Shown piece after piece: positions 45,693 to 55,641 of a stretch of 64,000 bases of DNA. The DNA lies in NCBI RefSeq assembly GCF_011369485.1, contig NZ_VXCA01000016.1, positions 1 to 64,000 of the forward strand, in the 5' to 3' direction. Position 1 is the first letter of the stretch; the number at the start of each line of letters is the position of its first letter. Under the pieces are notes generated by a model. That model did no database searches. It saw only the letters and a program-made list of their open reading frames with translations, and was not told the origin of the DNA. A program made the translations under genes and the position numbers. The stretch is from Pseudomonas atagonensis. GTDB taxonomy: Bacteria > Pseudomonadota > Gammaproteobacteria > Pseudomonadales > Pseudomonadaceae.

Positions 45693-47288
45693 ATGCGACG
45701 CTGGAACGGCTGGGGAGATGCAACCACGGTGGTCGAACTGCCGGCCCAGGGCGCGAGTTTTCTCGCACAACGGGTGGGTGAGGGGCGAGCGCTGCCCGAT
45801 GCCACGCTGGAAACGGCGCTGGCCCGGGTGCCCGCCTCACGCTTGTCGGCGCACGCGCTGTACAGCGTGGACGCCCATGACCGGTTGCTGCATGCACGCG
45901 GCCAGAGTCTGCCGGACTGGCTGGCGTTGCGCGAAGGCGCGTTGGGCAACTACCCCGATGCGGTGGCGTTCCCCGAGACCGCCGAACAGATTCGCCAATT
46001 GCTGGCGCTCGCGCTTGAACAGGACTTGTGCCTGATCCCTTACGGCGGCGGCACGTCGGTGGCCGGGCACATCAATCCGCCGGACTCTGCGCGGCCAGTG
46101 CTGACCGTTTCCTTGACGCGCATGAGTCGACTGACCGACCTCGACGAGCAGAGCCTGCTGGCCACTTTTGGCCCCGGCGCGAGTGGCCCGCAAGTCGAGA
46201 GTCAGCTGCGCGCGCGCGGCTATACGCTAGGGCATTTTCCGCAGTCCTGGGAGTTGTCGACGCTGGGCGGTTGGGTTGCCAGTCGCTCCAGTGGTCAGCA
46301 GTCATTGCGCTATGGGCGCATCGAGCAGTTGTTCGCCGGCGGGACGCTGGAAACCTTCGCCGGGCCATTGGCAATTCCAACGTTTCCAGCCTCGGCCGCC
46401 GGCCCTGATCTGCGCGAAGTGGTGCTCGGTAGCGAGGGCCGTTTCGGGATCATTTCGGAAGTCAAAGTGCGGGTCAGCGCACTGCCCGCCGACGAGCGTT
46501 TCTACGGCGTATTCCTGCCGAACTGGAGCAAGGCGCTGCAAGCGATTCGCCAATTGGCCCAAGCACGCGTGCCGCTGTCGATGCTGCGCCTGTCCAACGC
46601 CGTGGAAACCGAAACACAACTGGCGCTGGCCGGTCATCCGCAGCAAATCGCCTGGCTGGAAAAGTACCTGAGCCTACGCGGGGCGGGCGAGGGCAAATGC
46701 CTGCTGACCTTCGGCGTCACCGGCAATCGTCGGCAGAACGCGCTGTCGCTGCGCCAGGCACGCCAGCATCTCAAAGCGTTCGGTGGCGTGTTCACCGGCA
46801 CCTTGCTCGGCAAGAAATGGGCGCAGAACCGCTTTCGTTTTCCCTACCTGCGCGAGAACCTGTGGAATGCCGGTTACGTGGTCGACACCCTGGAAACCGC
46901 CACGGACTGGAGCAACGTCGACAACCTGCTCAACCGCATCGAAAACAGCCTGCGTGATGCTTTGGCCGCAGAAGGTGAACGGGTGCATGTGTTCACGCAC
47001 CTGTCCCACGTCTACGGCGAAGGGTCGAGCATCTACACCACCTACGTGTTTCGCCCGGCGGCGGATTACCCGGCGACGCTGGCGCGCTGGAAAGCCCTCA
47101 AACACGCAGCCAGCCAGACCATCGTCGACCACCACGGCACCATCAGCCACCAGCACGGTGTCGGCAAGGATCACGCGCCGTACCTGCTGCGCGAGAAGGG
47201 CGCGTTGGCCATGGACACCTTGCAGGCGCTGAGCCAACACTTCGATCCCGCCGGGCGGCTCAACCCCGGCACGTTGTTGCCGGAGTGA
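45693..47288 (+). CDS. FAD-binding oxidase, alkyldihydroxyacetone-phosphate synthase-like
   Basis: A 531-aa flavoenzyme of the VAO/PCMH family. The FAD-binding region includes PYGGGTSVAGHI near 111 and ELSTLGGWVASRSSGQQSLRYG near 188, both close to AGPS. The C-terminal catalytic segment reads HHGTISHQHGVGK. AGPS has three consecutive histidines there, while this protein has His486-Gln487-His488, so it keeps two of three. AGPS exchanges the acyl chain of acyl-DHAP for a fatty alcohol in ether-lipid synthesis. D-lactate/glycolate dehydrogenases are a more distant alternative. The next gene is GlpD-like, which also handles DHAP/G3P chemistry. Confidence 0.83.
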   Translation: MRRWNGWGDATTVVELPAQGASFLAQRVGEGRALPDATLETALARVPASRLSAHALYSVDAHDRLLHARGQSLPDWLALREGALGNYPDAVAFPETAEQIRQLLALALEQDLCLIPYGGGTSVAGHINPPDSARPVLTVSLTRMSRLTDLDEQSLLATFGPGASGPQVESQLRARGYTLGHFPQSWELSTLGGWVASRSSGQQSLRYGRIEQLFAGGTLETFAGPLAIPTFPASAAGPDLREVVLGSEGRFGIISEVKVRVSALPADERFYGVFLPNWSKALQAIRQLAQARVPLSMLRLSNAVETETQLALAGHPQQIAWLEKYLSLRGAGEGKCLLTFGVTGNRRQNALSLRQARQHLKAFGGVFTGTLLGKKWAQNRFRFPYLRENLWNAGYVVDTLETATDWSNVDNLLNRIENSLRDALAAEGERVHVFTHLSHVYGEGSSIYTTYVFRPAADYPATLARWKALKHAASQTIVDHHGTISHQHGVGKDHAPYLLREKGALAMDTLQALSQHFDPAGRLNPGTLLPE

Positions 47289-47293
47289 CGGCC

Positions 47294-48886
47294 ATGAATC
47301 AGGACTGGAACGCCGCGTGGCGCCAGCAGGTTTTGCCGACGCTGGCGGATGAAACCTGGGATCTGATTGTCATCGGTGGCGGCATCAGCGGCGCCGGGAT
47401 TGTGCGTGAGGCGGCGCGCCGTGGCTGGCGTTGCCTGCTGCTGGAGCAGCGCGATTTCGCCTGGGGCACCTCCAGTCGATCATCGAAAATGGTCCACGGC
47501 GGTTTGCGTTACATCGCCAAAGGGCAGTGGCGCCTGACCCGTGATTCGGTGCGCGAGCGTCAACGCTTGCTTGACGAAGCGCCGGGGTTGGTCGAACCAA
47601 TGAGTTTCATGATGCCGCACTATCGCGGCGGCTTTCCCGGACCGCGTGTTTTGGGCGGTTTGCTCTCGGTGTATGACGCCTTGGCCGGACGCCGCAGCCA
47701 TCAGTTTCATGATGCGCAACAACTGCGTTATCTGGCGCCGGGCGTGAAAGAAACTGACCTGCTTGGCGGCACCTGTTTCGTCGATGCGCTGACCGATGAC
47801 GCACGGCTGGTGATGCGTGTGTTGAGCGAAGCGCGGGCTGACGGCGCGGTGGTGCTCAACGGGGTGCGCGTTGAGCACCTGCTGCGGGAAAACGGGCGCG
47901 TGTGCGGGGTTCAGGTCGACGACTGTGAAGCGGGCGGGTCGCTGCAATTGCGGTGTGGCGTGCTGGCCGTGGCCACCGGCGCCTGGGCCGAACGCTTGCG
48001 GCCGGCCGAGACGCCACGGCAATTGCGCCCTTTGCGCGGCAGCCATTTGTTGCTGCCGGGCTGGCGCCTTCCCGTGGCGCAAGCCTTCACGTTTTTGCAT
48101 GCGCGGGATCGTCGCCCGGTCTTCGTTTTCCCTTGGGAGGGCGCCACGGTGGTGGGCACCACGGACCTCGATCATCGCGAGGATCTGGATCAGAGCGCGA
48201 GCATTGGCGCAGACGAACTCGACTACTTGTTGGCCGCCTGCAGCCAACAGTTTCCCGGCGCTGAAATCGTCGCTGACGATGTGCTCTCGACCTGGTCGGG
48301 CGTGCGTCCGGTGGTCGGCGGCGCCGGTGCGCCTCAGGACAAACCGTCGAATGAAACCCGTGAGCACGTGCTGTGGCAGGAGCCGGGTTGCGTGACGCTG
48401 GCCGGCGGCAAACTGACCACGTTTCGCCCGCAAGCCATCGAAGTGCTTACGGCGTGCGCGACGATGCTCGGACGTCCCTTTGTCGACGATGCCGAGCCGG
48501 TGTTCGCCGCCGTGCCCGCACTGGCGATTGCAGATTTGAGCAGCCATCAGTGGCGCCGTTTGGCCGGTCGACATGGCCGACACCTGCCAAGGCTGGCGCA
48601 ACTGATCAAAGAAATCGGCCACGACAGTGTCGGCGCCACGGACACCTTGTGGGCAGAACTGGCCTTCGCCTGCGAAGCAGAAATGGTCCTGCACCTTGAC
48701 GATTTGTTGCTGCGCCGCACGCGTCTCGGCTTGTTGTTGCCGCGTGGTGGCGAAGATTATTTCGCCGCCATTCGCCAGCTCTGTCAGCCACGACTGGGCT
48801 GGGACGATGAGCAATGGCAGCAGGAGTTGCAGCGTTATCGGGCGTTGTGGCAACGCCATCACGGTTTGCCGGATGCCACGCCTTGA
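47294..48886 (+). CDS. glycerol-3-phosphate dehydrogenase/oxidase-like (GlpD family)
   Basis: A 530-aa FAD protein. The dinucleotide-binding motif [18 protein letters not shown] is near 25, followed by the GlpD signature [33 protein letters not shown] near 275 and the C-terminal DAO_C region are also typical. It oxidises G3P, or an sn-1-substituted G3P, to the DHAP form and passes electrons to quinone. The ATG at 47294 follows the upstream stop by 5 nt; a GTG at 47285 is an alternative. Window context suggests a specialised rather than the housekeeping GlpD, which normally lies with glpFK. Confidence 0.86.
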   Translation: MNQDWNAAWRQQVLPTLADETWDLIVIGGGISGAGIVREAARRGWRCLLLEQRDFAWGTSSRSSKMVHGGLRYIAKGQWRLTRDSVRERQRLLDEAPGLVEPMSFMMPHYRGGFPGPRVLGGLLSVYDALAGRRSHQFHDAQQLRYLAPGVKETDLLGGTCFVDALTDDARLVMRVLSEARADGAVVLNGVRVEHLLRENGRVCGVQVDDCEAGGSLQLRCGVLAVATGAWAERLRPAETPRQLRPLRGSHLLLPGWRLPVAQAFTFLHARDRRPVFVFPWEGATVVGTTDLDHREDLDQSASIGADELDYLLAACSQQFPGAEIVADDVLSTWSGVRPVVGGAGAPQDKPSNETREHVLWQEPGCVTLAGGKLTTFRPQAIEVLTACATMLGRPFVDDAEPVFAAVPALAIADLSSHQWRRLAGRHGRHLPRLAQLIKEIGHDSVGATDTLWAELAFACEAEMVLHLDDLLLRRTRLGLLLPRGGEDYFAAIRQLCQPRLGWDDEQWQQELQRYRALWQRHHGLPDATP

Positions 48887-48906
48887 TGCCCCTTGAAGAG
48901 AGCTCC

Positions 48907-50475
48907 ATGGATAACCACCCGAACAAGCGTTACCTGCTGGCCATCGATAACGGCACCCAAAGCGTGCGCGCGCTGCTCTTTGATTTGCAGGGCAATCTGC
49001 TCGGCAAAGGCAAGGTCGAATTGCAGGCCTATTACTCGACGCAACCGGGTTGGGCCGAGCAGGATCCGGAATATTACTGGGCGAAACTGGGCGAGGCCTG
49101 CCAGCAGGTCTGGGCGCAAACCGGCATTGATCGGTCGCAGATCGCCGGTGTTTCCCTGACCACCCAGCGCGGCACGGTGATCAATGTCGATGCCGAGGGC
49201 AAAGCGCTGCGCCCGGCGATTCTCTGGCTCGATCAACGCCAGAGTGATGTTGAAGGCGGGATCAAAGGGCCGTGGGGCTGGCTGTTCAAACTGGTCGGGG
49301 CGCAAGCCACCGTGGATTATTTTCGTGCCCAGGCCGAGGCCAACTGGATTGCCAGGCATCAGCCTGAATTGTGGGTGGCGACCGACAAGTTTTTACTCCT
49401 GTCGGGGTTTCTCACCCATCGCTTGTGCGGGCGTTTTGTCGACTCTGTGGGCTGCTGCGTCGGCTACTTGCCGTTCGATTTCAAACGCCTGAAATGGGCC
49501 GCACCCAAGGACTGGAAATGGCAGGCGCTGGCGGTACGCCCCGAGCAGTTGCCGACGTTGCACAAACCCGGTGAAACCCTCGGCCACATCAGCGCTGAAG
49601 CCAGCCGCCACACCGGCATTCCCGAGGGATTGCCGCTGATTGCGGCGGGCGCGGACAAGGCCTGCGAAGTGGTCGGATCCGGCGTGGTCGATGCCGACAC
49701 GGTGTGCCTGTCCTACGGCACCACGGCAACGATCACCAGCACCCGCTCGCGCTATCTGGAAATCGTCCCGCTGATCCCGCCGTATCCGTCGGCGGTGCCG
49801 GATCAGTACAACTGCGAAGTGATGATTTATCGCGGCTACTGGATGGTCAGCTGGTTCAAGAACGAATTCGGTTTGCGCGAGATGCAGCAGGCGAAAGAGC
49901 AGGGCATCGAGCCGGAGCAACTGTTCGATGCGCTGGTCAACGCAGTGCCACCCGGCTCAATGGGATTGATGCTGCAACCGTACTGGTCACCGGGCATTCG
50001 CGAACCGGGCGTGGAGGCCAAAGGCGCGATGATCGGCTTCGGTGACGTGCACACGCGCGCGCATATTTACCGGGCGATTCTGGAGGGGCTGGCGTATGCG
50101 TTGCGTCAGGGCATGGAAAACATCGAGAAGCGCTCGAAGGTGTCGATCAAGCGTTTGCGCGTGGCCGGTGGCGGTTCGCAAAGTGATGCGGCGATGCAGC
50201 TCACGGCGAATATTTTCGGCCTGCCGGCGGAGCGTCCGCACGTGTATGAGGCGTCGGGTCTGGGCGCGGCGATTTGCTGCGCGGTGGGGCTGGGGTTGTA
50301 TGCGGATTTCCCCACGGCCATCGCCGCGATGACCCGGGTCGGTGCGGTGTTCAACCCGCAACCCGAAGCGCAAAAGATCTACGAACAACTGTACCGCGAC
50401 GTTTATTTGCGCATGTATCGCCAACTCAAACCGCTGTACCAGAGCATCCGCAAAATCACCGGCTATCCCGCGTAA
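48907..50475 (+). CDS. FGGY-family carbohydrate kinase
   Basis: A 522-aa kinase of the FGGY family (glycerol, xylulose, ribulose and related kinases). The phosphate-1 motif [13 protein letters not shown] is at 13-25, the C-terminal FGGY-type motif [13 protein letters not shown] is near 420, and [10 protein letters not shown] near 273 is the phosphate-2 region. The ATG at 48907 is chosen; the open frame reaches back into the GlpD-like gene. The substrate is probably glycerol or a glycerol derivative given the GlpD- and AGPS-like partners, but this is inferred. Confidence 0.87.
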   Translation: MDNHPNKRYLLAIDNGTQSVRALLFDLQGNLLGKGKVELQAYYSTQPGWAEQDPEYYWAKLGEACQQVWAQTGIDRSQIAGVSLTTQRGTVINVDAEGKALRPAILWLDQRQSDVEGGIKGPWGWLFKLVGAQATVDYFRAQAEANWIARHQPELWVATDKFLLLSGFLTHRLCGRFVDSVGCCVGYLPFDFKRLKWAAPKDWKWQALAVRPEQLPTLHKPGETLGHISAEASRHTGIPEGLPLIAAGADKACEVVGSGVVDADTVCLSYGTTATITSTRSRYLEIVPLIPPYPSAVPDQYNCEVMIYRGYWMVSWFKNEFGLREMQQAKEQGIEPEQLFDALVNAVPPGSMGLMLQPYWSPGIREPGVEAKGAMIGFGDVHTRAHIYRAILEGLAYALRQGMENIEKRSKVSIKRLRVAGGGSQSDAAMQLTANIFGLPAERPHVYEASGLGAAICCAVGLGLYADFPTAIAAMTRVGAVFNPQPEAQKIYEQLYRDVYLRMYRQLKPLYQSIRKITGYPA

Positions 50476-50634
50476 CACAACACTACGCAGGCTCCGCTCC
50501 CACAGGGGAAAGTGGTGTCTTTCGGATGGAGGGTTGGCGCCATTGGAGAACTTTTCTGGTGAGATCGGACAGTGTCAGCGCCGGGGGTGGTTGGTAGGCT
50601 CATCCCCCACGGCACTTCCTATAAGAATCAAGCA

Positions 50635-51924
50635 ATGAAGCTGACATTCCTCCTGTTGCTGTTTTGTGCAACGGCCCCGACTGCCTGGGGCTGGTCGAAC
50701 CATACGGTGGGCAGCTATCTGGCGTTGCAGGATCTGCCGGCGTTGCGCGATGCCCCGGCCGTCGAGGTCGAAGCGCTGGAGCAGTTTCTCAGCCAGCAAT
50801 ATCCCGCCATCGTCGCGCTGCTGGAAGAGCAGGAAGCCTTCGCCCGCGAGCACTTCGCGCACTACCCGCCACGTCCCGACAGTCTGAAAATGCCCGCCAC
50901 GCCGAGTGACAATCTGCGCCACGATTTCCTCACGGCATTGCGCATCAATCCCGAGATTCATCTGGCGATGGTGATCCAGCCGCTGCCAGGCAAAGACCTG
51001 CCCGAGCGCGAGCATCTGCAGGCCGATCAGGTCATGGTCGGGCAAACGCTTTCACCGTGGAATCGCCAGCGCTTCATCGTTGTCGCCGAGTACGAAAAAG
51101 TGGCGCCGTTAGCCGTTTTGGCCAGCGCCGCGGATGAGCCGGATTACGGCCACGACATCAATCTGTTCGGCGACAACCCGGGCGAGGTCGCTGCGCGCTA
51201 CGGCTTTGGCCCGCAGCCATTTGGTGATGCGCGGTTTCAGTACAGCTCGCAGGCGCCGTTCCACATGGGTTTCTTTCATGAGAGCGCGGTGGTGTATGTC
51301 GCTGCCGGTTTTCTCCAGCGCAGTTGGCCGGACTGGCGCGCGTATCAGTACATGGGCCTGGCGCGACTGGCGTTTGCCAGCGGCCATCCCTATTGGGGCT
51401 ATCGCTTTCTCGGCTGGGGCCTGCACCACATTCAGGACCTGACCCAGCCCTATCACGCCAAGCCGTTGCCCGGCGTCGATCTCGCCAGTTTGCTGCTGCT
51501 GGAAGGCAAGGCATTGGCGGGGTTTGCGGGCGACAAGCAGGCGTCCATCGAGCGCGTCGCCACCCGGCATATGGAAGTCGAGAAATACCAATCGACCTGG
51601 TTGCGCCGCGTGCTGCGCGAGGGGCAGCCGCATCCGATGCTCGACGCTTACGCCGATGTGGCTCAAGACAAAACCTACCCGCCGTACTCGGTGGACTACC
51701 TGCGTGGAGTGGTCAGTGCCGAGTCTGTCGATGACTCGGCTGCGTTCGATGAGGCCATCGGGCAGTGGCTTGAGTCCGCGCCGGCGACCAGTGATTTCAG
51801 CGGCGGCAATCAGTTGCACCGCGAAGATTTCAACCATCCGGCACTCAACCGGCAGTTGCTCAAACTGCTGGGTCATTTCGGCGCGCACAGCCGGATTTAT
51901 GTCAACGCGGGGTTAGCACCGTAG
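50635..51924 (+). CDS. zinc-dependent phospholipase C / S1-P1 nuclease-fold protein
   Basis: A 429-aa secreted protein. After the signal peptide (1-19) the mature chain would start with Trp20-Ser21, as in Bacillus cereus PLC, where the N-terminal Trp binds zinc. His264-x3-Asp268-x5-His274 (HHIQDLTQPYH) matches the H118/D122/H128 spacing of that enzyme. His312-x3-Glu316 (RHMEVE) matches H142/E146. It should cleave phosphate esters of lipids in the periplasm or outside. It is much longer than B. cereus PLC (245 aa). It starts 160 nt after the kinase gene and precedes the DUF1302/1329 pair. Confidence 0.8.
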   Translation: MKLTFLLLLFCATAPTAWGWSNHTVGSYLALQDLPALRDAPAVEVEALEQFLSQQYPAIVALLEEQEAFAREHFAHYPPRPDSLKMPATPSDNLRHDFLTALRINPEIHLAMVIQPLPGKDLPEREHLQADQVMVGQTLSPWNRQRFIVVAEYEKVAPLAVLASAADEPDYGHDINLFGDNPGEVAARYGFGPQPFGDARFQYSSQAPFHMGFFHESAVVYVAAGFLQRSWPDWRAYQYMGLARLAFASGHPYWGYRFLGWGLHHIQDLTQPYHAKPLPGVDLASLLLLEGKALAGFAGDKQASIERVATRHMEVEKYQSTWLRRVLREGQPHPMLDAYADVAQDKTYPPYSVDYLRGVVSAESVDDSAAFDEAIGQWLESAPATSDFSGGNQLHREDFNHPALNRQLLKLLGHFGAHSRIYVNAGLAP

Positions 51925-51974
51925 CCCGCCGGAACCCAGCACCAAAACAATAAAAAACAGGGAAGGAGGAACCC

Positions 51975-53933
51975 ATGATCAACACTCGATTGCGCCTGTC
52001 CGGCGTGGCGCTCCCCGGTGTCGGCCTGGCCGGCCTGCTGCAGTTTTGCGCAGTCGACGGAGCGCAGGCTGCCGAGTTCAGCGTGCTGGACAAACAGGTC
52101 ACCGGCTCGTTCGATACGACCCTGTCTTACGGCCGTTTGTGGCGCGTGCAGGGCCGCGACAAAAGCAACGATGACGTCAACACCAACGACGGCAATCGCA
52201 ACTTCGACACCGGGCTGGTTTCCGAGGTGTACAAGATCACCTCCGAGTTTGAGGCCAACTATCAGAACTACGGCTTGTTCGTGCGCGGCACCGCGTTTTA
52301 CGACACGCAACTGATGGACAAGCGCAACGACTACTACGACAACAACAGCCCGTCGCAGCCGAGCCAGAGCTACCCGCAGGACGACCACTTCACCGGGCAG
52401 ACCCGCGACATCGCCGGCAGCCGCATCGAAATGCTCGATGCCTATGTGCATGGCAGTTGGGACGTCGCGCAGATGCCGGTGACGGCGCGTGTCGGCCGTC
52501 AGGTGTTCAACTGGGGCGAGGGGATTTTCTATCGCGGCGGGATCAACACCACCAACCCGGTGGACGCCGCCAAGTACCGCTTGCCTGGCGCCGAAGTGAA
52601 GGAAGTGCTGGTGCCGGTGGAAGCGTTGAGCTTCAACGTCGGCCTGACCGATTCGCTGACCCTGGAGAGTTTCTACCAGACCAACTGGAAGGAAACGCGC
52701 ATCGACCCGGTCGGCACGTTCTACTCGCAGACTGACCTGTTCGCTGATGGCGGCAACACCGGTTACAACAACTTCAGCGGCACGGCGCTTGATACGCCAG
52801 TGCCGGGATTTGGCAACGTGATCGGTCTGTACAGTGCGCTGGGCAACAACCCGTTGCTGAGCCCGGCCCTGCAAACCACCGGCCTGTACGCCAACGGCGT
52901 GACGCCGGCCTACGGCAACACGCTCAAAGTGGCGACCATCGGCAAGGACTACAACGCGCGCAACGACGGTCAGTTCGGCTTTGCCTTTCGCTACATCGCC
53001 GAACAGCTCAACAGCACCGAGTTCGGTTTGTACATGGTCAATTACCACGCCAAGGAACCGACCATTGCCGCCGATCTTGGTGGCTACAAAGGCATCGACA
53101 TGAACGCCCTGACCAACCTTTTGGCGGGTGTCGCGGGCAGTCAGGCCGGCGCACTAGCCAACGGTCTGGCCACGGCGGATGTGATGGGCAACATCCAGGC
53201 GCATCGGCGCTATGCCGAGGACATCCGCATGTACGGCTTCAGTTTCAACACCACGCTGGGCGACGCCTCAGTGTTTGGTGAAGTCGCCTATCGGCCAAAC
53301 CTGCCCATCGGCGTAGCGGCCACCAACGACTTGATCGGCGACCTGGCCAACGGCGCCGCGACAGCCGTCACCGGCCAGTCGATCAACGTCGGCGGGCAGA
53401 GGGTCAATCTCAACAGTGAGATCAACAACGCCGAGCGCGTGGAGGCGTTCAATACGTCGTTGGGCACGATCTACAACTTCGGCCCGACGGCTTCGTTCGA
53501 CTCGCTGTTCGGCATCTTCGAGCTGGCCTCCGAACACTTGCGTGGCAGCAGCCTGCAATACACCGCTTACGACGGCAGCACCCGCTACTACGCCGGCACC
53601 GGTAACTACTCCTATGTCTCGGGTGGTGATCGCGACGATCAGGTCAATCGCAATTCCTACAGCTACACCGCGATGCTCAACGGCACCTGGAACGACGTGT
53701 ACGCCGGGGTCAACGTCTCGCCTTACATCGTTTACAAGGACGATTTCGAGGGCAACAGCTATCAGGCCGGCAACACCATCGAAGGTCGCAAGGCTTACAC
53801 GCTGGGGATCAAGGCCAACTACCAGAACAAACTCGAAGCCGAGTTGCAGTACACCGAGTTCTACGGCGGTGGGCAGAACAACGGCATCCGCGACCGCGAC
53901 AACGTCGGGTTCAACCTCAAGTATTTCCTTTAA
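51975..53933 (+). CDS. DUF1302 outer-membrane protein
   Basis: A 652-aa exported protein with a long N-terminal signal region (cleavage probably after GAQA near 33). The DUF1302 hallmarks are GRQVFNWGEGIFYRGGINTTNP near 174 and many amphipathic beta strands; it ends in an aromatic-plus-aliphatic tail (LKYFL), as outer-membrane barrels do. GGAAGGAGG lies just before the ATG. DUF1302 genes commonly pair with DUF1329 genes in Pseudomonas, as here, and occur near lipid, steroid and terpene metabolism genes. Confidence 0.88.
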   Translation: MINTRLRLSGVALPGVGLAGLLQFCAVDGAQAAEFSVLDKQVTGSFDTTLSYGRLWRVQGRDKSNDDVNTNDGNRNFDTGLVSEVYKITSEFEANYQNYGLFVRGTAFYDTQLMDKRNDYYDNNSPSQPSQSYPQDDHFTGQTRDIAGSRIEMLDAYVHGSWDVAQMPVTARVGRQVFNWGEGIFYRGGINTTNPVDAAKYRLPGAEVKEVLVPVEALSFNVGLTDSLTLESFYQTNWKETRIDPVGTFYSQTDLFADGGNTGYNNFSGTALDTPVPGFGNVIGLYSALGNNPLLSPALQTTGLYANGVTPAYGNTLKVATIGKDYNARNDGQFGFAFRYIAEQLNSTEFGLYMVNYHAKEPTIAADLGGYKGIDMNALTNLLAGVAGSQAGALANGLATADVMGNIQAHRRYAEDIRMYGFSFNTTLGDASVFGEVAYRPNLPIGVAATNDLIGDLANGAATAVTGQSINVGGQRVNLNSEINNAERVEAFNTSLGTIYNFGPTASFDSLFGIFELASEHLRGSSLQYTAYDGSTRYYAGTGNYSYVSGGDRDDQVNRNSYSYTAMLNGTWNDVYAGVNVSPYIVYKDDFEGNSYQAGNTIEGRKAYTLGIKANYQNKLEAELQYTEFYGGGQNNGIRDRDNVGFNLKYFL

Positions 53934-53952
53934 GGACAGCACGCGGAACCAG

Positions 53953-54041
53953 TGTGGGAGTGGGCTTGCTCACGAATGCGGACTGTCAGTCGCTTCAACT
54001 TTCAATGACACATCGCTTTCGCGAGCAAGCCCGCTCCCACA
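53953..54041. repeat. REP pair, GTGGGAGCGGGCTTGC family, between DUF1302 and DUF1329
   Basis: The left arm is 53953-53976 and the right arm 54018-54041. They are complementary except for one change in each half (GTGGGAGTGGGCTTGCTCAC). It sits inside the operon rather than at its end, where it could tune the ratio of the two proteins. Confidence 0.83.
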
Positions 54042-54090
54042 GGGGACTTGCGGTGATTTGCAGACCTCACTCCCAGTTCGGAGATCAATC

Positions 54091-55464
54091 ATGTTTGACA
54101 CTGCACGACTGACTAAAACATCACTGGCGTTATTGCTGGGGCTGGCCGCCAGCAGCGCCTTCGCCGCCATCACCCCGCAACAAGCCGAGCAACTGAAAAC
54201 CACTCTGACCCCCATGGGCGCCGAGCGTGCCGGCAACGCGGCGGGCACCATTCCCGCGTGGACCGGCGGTATCACTGATGTCCCGGCCGGCTACAAACCC
54301 GGTCAGCATCACCCCGATCCGTATGCGGTGGACAAACCGCTGTTCACCATCACCAAAGCCAACCTCGACCAATACAAGGCTCATCTCAGCCCGGGTCAGA
54401 TCGCGCTGTTCAACAGTTACCCCGAGACGTTCCAGATGCCGATCTATCCTTCGCGCCGATCGGGTTCGGCGCCGCAGTGGCTGTACGACAACACCTTGAA
54501 GAATGCGACCTCGGCAAAGCTGCTCGAGGGTGGCAGTGGTTTCTCTGAAGCCTATGGCGGCGTGCCGTTCCCAGTGCCCAAGGACGGCGTCGAAGTGTTG
54601 TGGAATCACATCACCCGTTATCGCGGCATCTACGTCGTGCGCCGCGCTTCCGAGGCCCCGGTGCAACGCAACGGCAGCTTCGCGCTGGTGACTTCGCAGC
54701 AGGAAGGCCTGTTCAATTACTACCGTCCGGGCGGGCAATTCGCCGACCTGAAAAACATCCTGTTCTACTATCTCGCCTTCGTGAAAAGTCCGGCGCGGCT
54801 GGCCGGTGGTGCCGCACTCGTTCACGAAACGCTTGACCAGCTCAAGGACCCGCGCCAGGCCTGGGTCTACGACGCCGGCCAGCGCCGCGTACGCCGCGCA
54901 CCAAACCTTGCGTATGACACGCCGATTGCTTCTTCCGATGGCCTGCGCACTGCCGACGACACCGACCTGTTCAACGGCTCGCCGGATCGCTACGACTGGA
55001 AGCTCAAAGGCAAACAGGAAATCTATATCCCCTATAACAACTACAAAGTCGGCAGCCCCGACGTGAAGTACGCGCAACTGCTCACCCCTGGCCATCTCAA
55101 CCCGCAATACACCCGCTACGAGCTGCACCGCGTGTGGGTGGTCGAAGGCAACCTCAAACCGGGCGCGCGACACATCTATTCCAAGCGTGTTTTGTTTCTG
55201 GATGAAGACAGCTGGGGCGCGGCACTGGTGGATCAGTACGACGGCCGTGGGGAGTTGTGGCGCGTGTCGATGGCCTACCTGAAAAACTTCTACGACCTGC
55301 CAACGACGTGGAGTGCACTGGACGTCTTCCACGACTTGCAGGCCCGCCGTTATTACGTGCAAAACCTCGATAACGAAGAGCCGGAGACTGTGGATTTCGC
55401 CCAGCCAGTGCCGGAGGATGCGTACTTCATGCCGTCGGCGTTGCGCCAGCGTGGGACGCGCTAA
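54091..55464 (+). CDS. DUF1329 periplasmic lipid-handling protein
   Basis: A 457-aa protein with signal peptide 1-25 (SSAFA). Family features are PQQAEQLKTTLTPMGAERAGN at the mature start, FPVPKDGVEVLWNHITRY near 153, and YNNYKVGSPDVKY plus PGHLNPQYTRYELHRVWVVE toward the end. DUF1329 proteins are LolA/LolB-like in fold. The open frame reaches far upstream through the REP pair but the ATG at 54091 begins a clean signal peptide. It is the last gene of the operon. Confidence 0.88.
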   Translation: MFDTARLTKTSLALLLGLAASSAFAAITPQQAEQLKTTLTPMGAERAGNAAGTIPAWTGGITDVPAGYKPGQHHPDPYAVDKPLFTITKANLDQYKAHLSPGQIALFNSYPETFQMPIYPSRRSGSAPQWLYDNTLKNATSAKLLEGGSGFSEAYGGVPFPVPKDGVEVLWNHITRYRGIYVVRRASEAPVQRNGSFALVTSQQEGLFNYYRPGGQFADLKNILFYYLAFVKSPARLAGGAALVHETLDQLKDPRQAWVYDAGQRRVRRAPNLAYDTPIASSDGLRTADDTDLFNGSPDRYDWKLKGKQEIYIPYNNYKVGSPDVKYAQLLTPGHLNPQYTRYELHRVWVVEGNLKPGARHIYSKRVLFLDEDSWGAALVDQYDGRGELWRVSMAYLKNFYDLPTTWSALDVFHDLQARRYYVQNLDNEEPETVDFAQPVPEDAYFMPSALRQRGTR

Positions 55465-55520
55465 AGGCAGCGTCTAAATAACGTCGAGCTCTCCGAGAAA
55501 TCGAGGTGAGAGGTCTGACG

Positions 55521-55614
55521 CCATCGCGAGCAAGCCCGCTCCCACAGGTTTCGAGTCGAACACAAAATCTGTGAACGACCGAAAAAACTGTGAGAGCGGG
55601 CTTGCCCGCGATGG
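55521..55614. repeat. REP pair, GTGGGAGCGGGCTTGC family, after DUF1329
   Basis: The left arm is 55521-55547 (CCATCGCGAGCAAGCCCGCT start) and the right arm 55588-55614. It lies between the convergent DUF1329 and chemoreceptor genes and could serve as a 3' hairpin for both. Confidence 0.84.
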
Positions 55615-55641
55615 GATCTACGCTATGACGCTGACTGAAGG

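Noticed and set aside
53416..54090. Upstream extension of the DUF1329 frame into the DUF1302 gene
   Set aside because: It overlaps the end of DUF1302 and runs through a REP pair. The ATG at 54091 starts a clean signal peptide.
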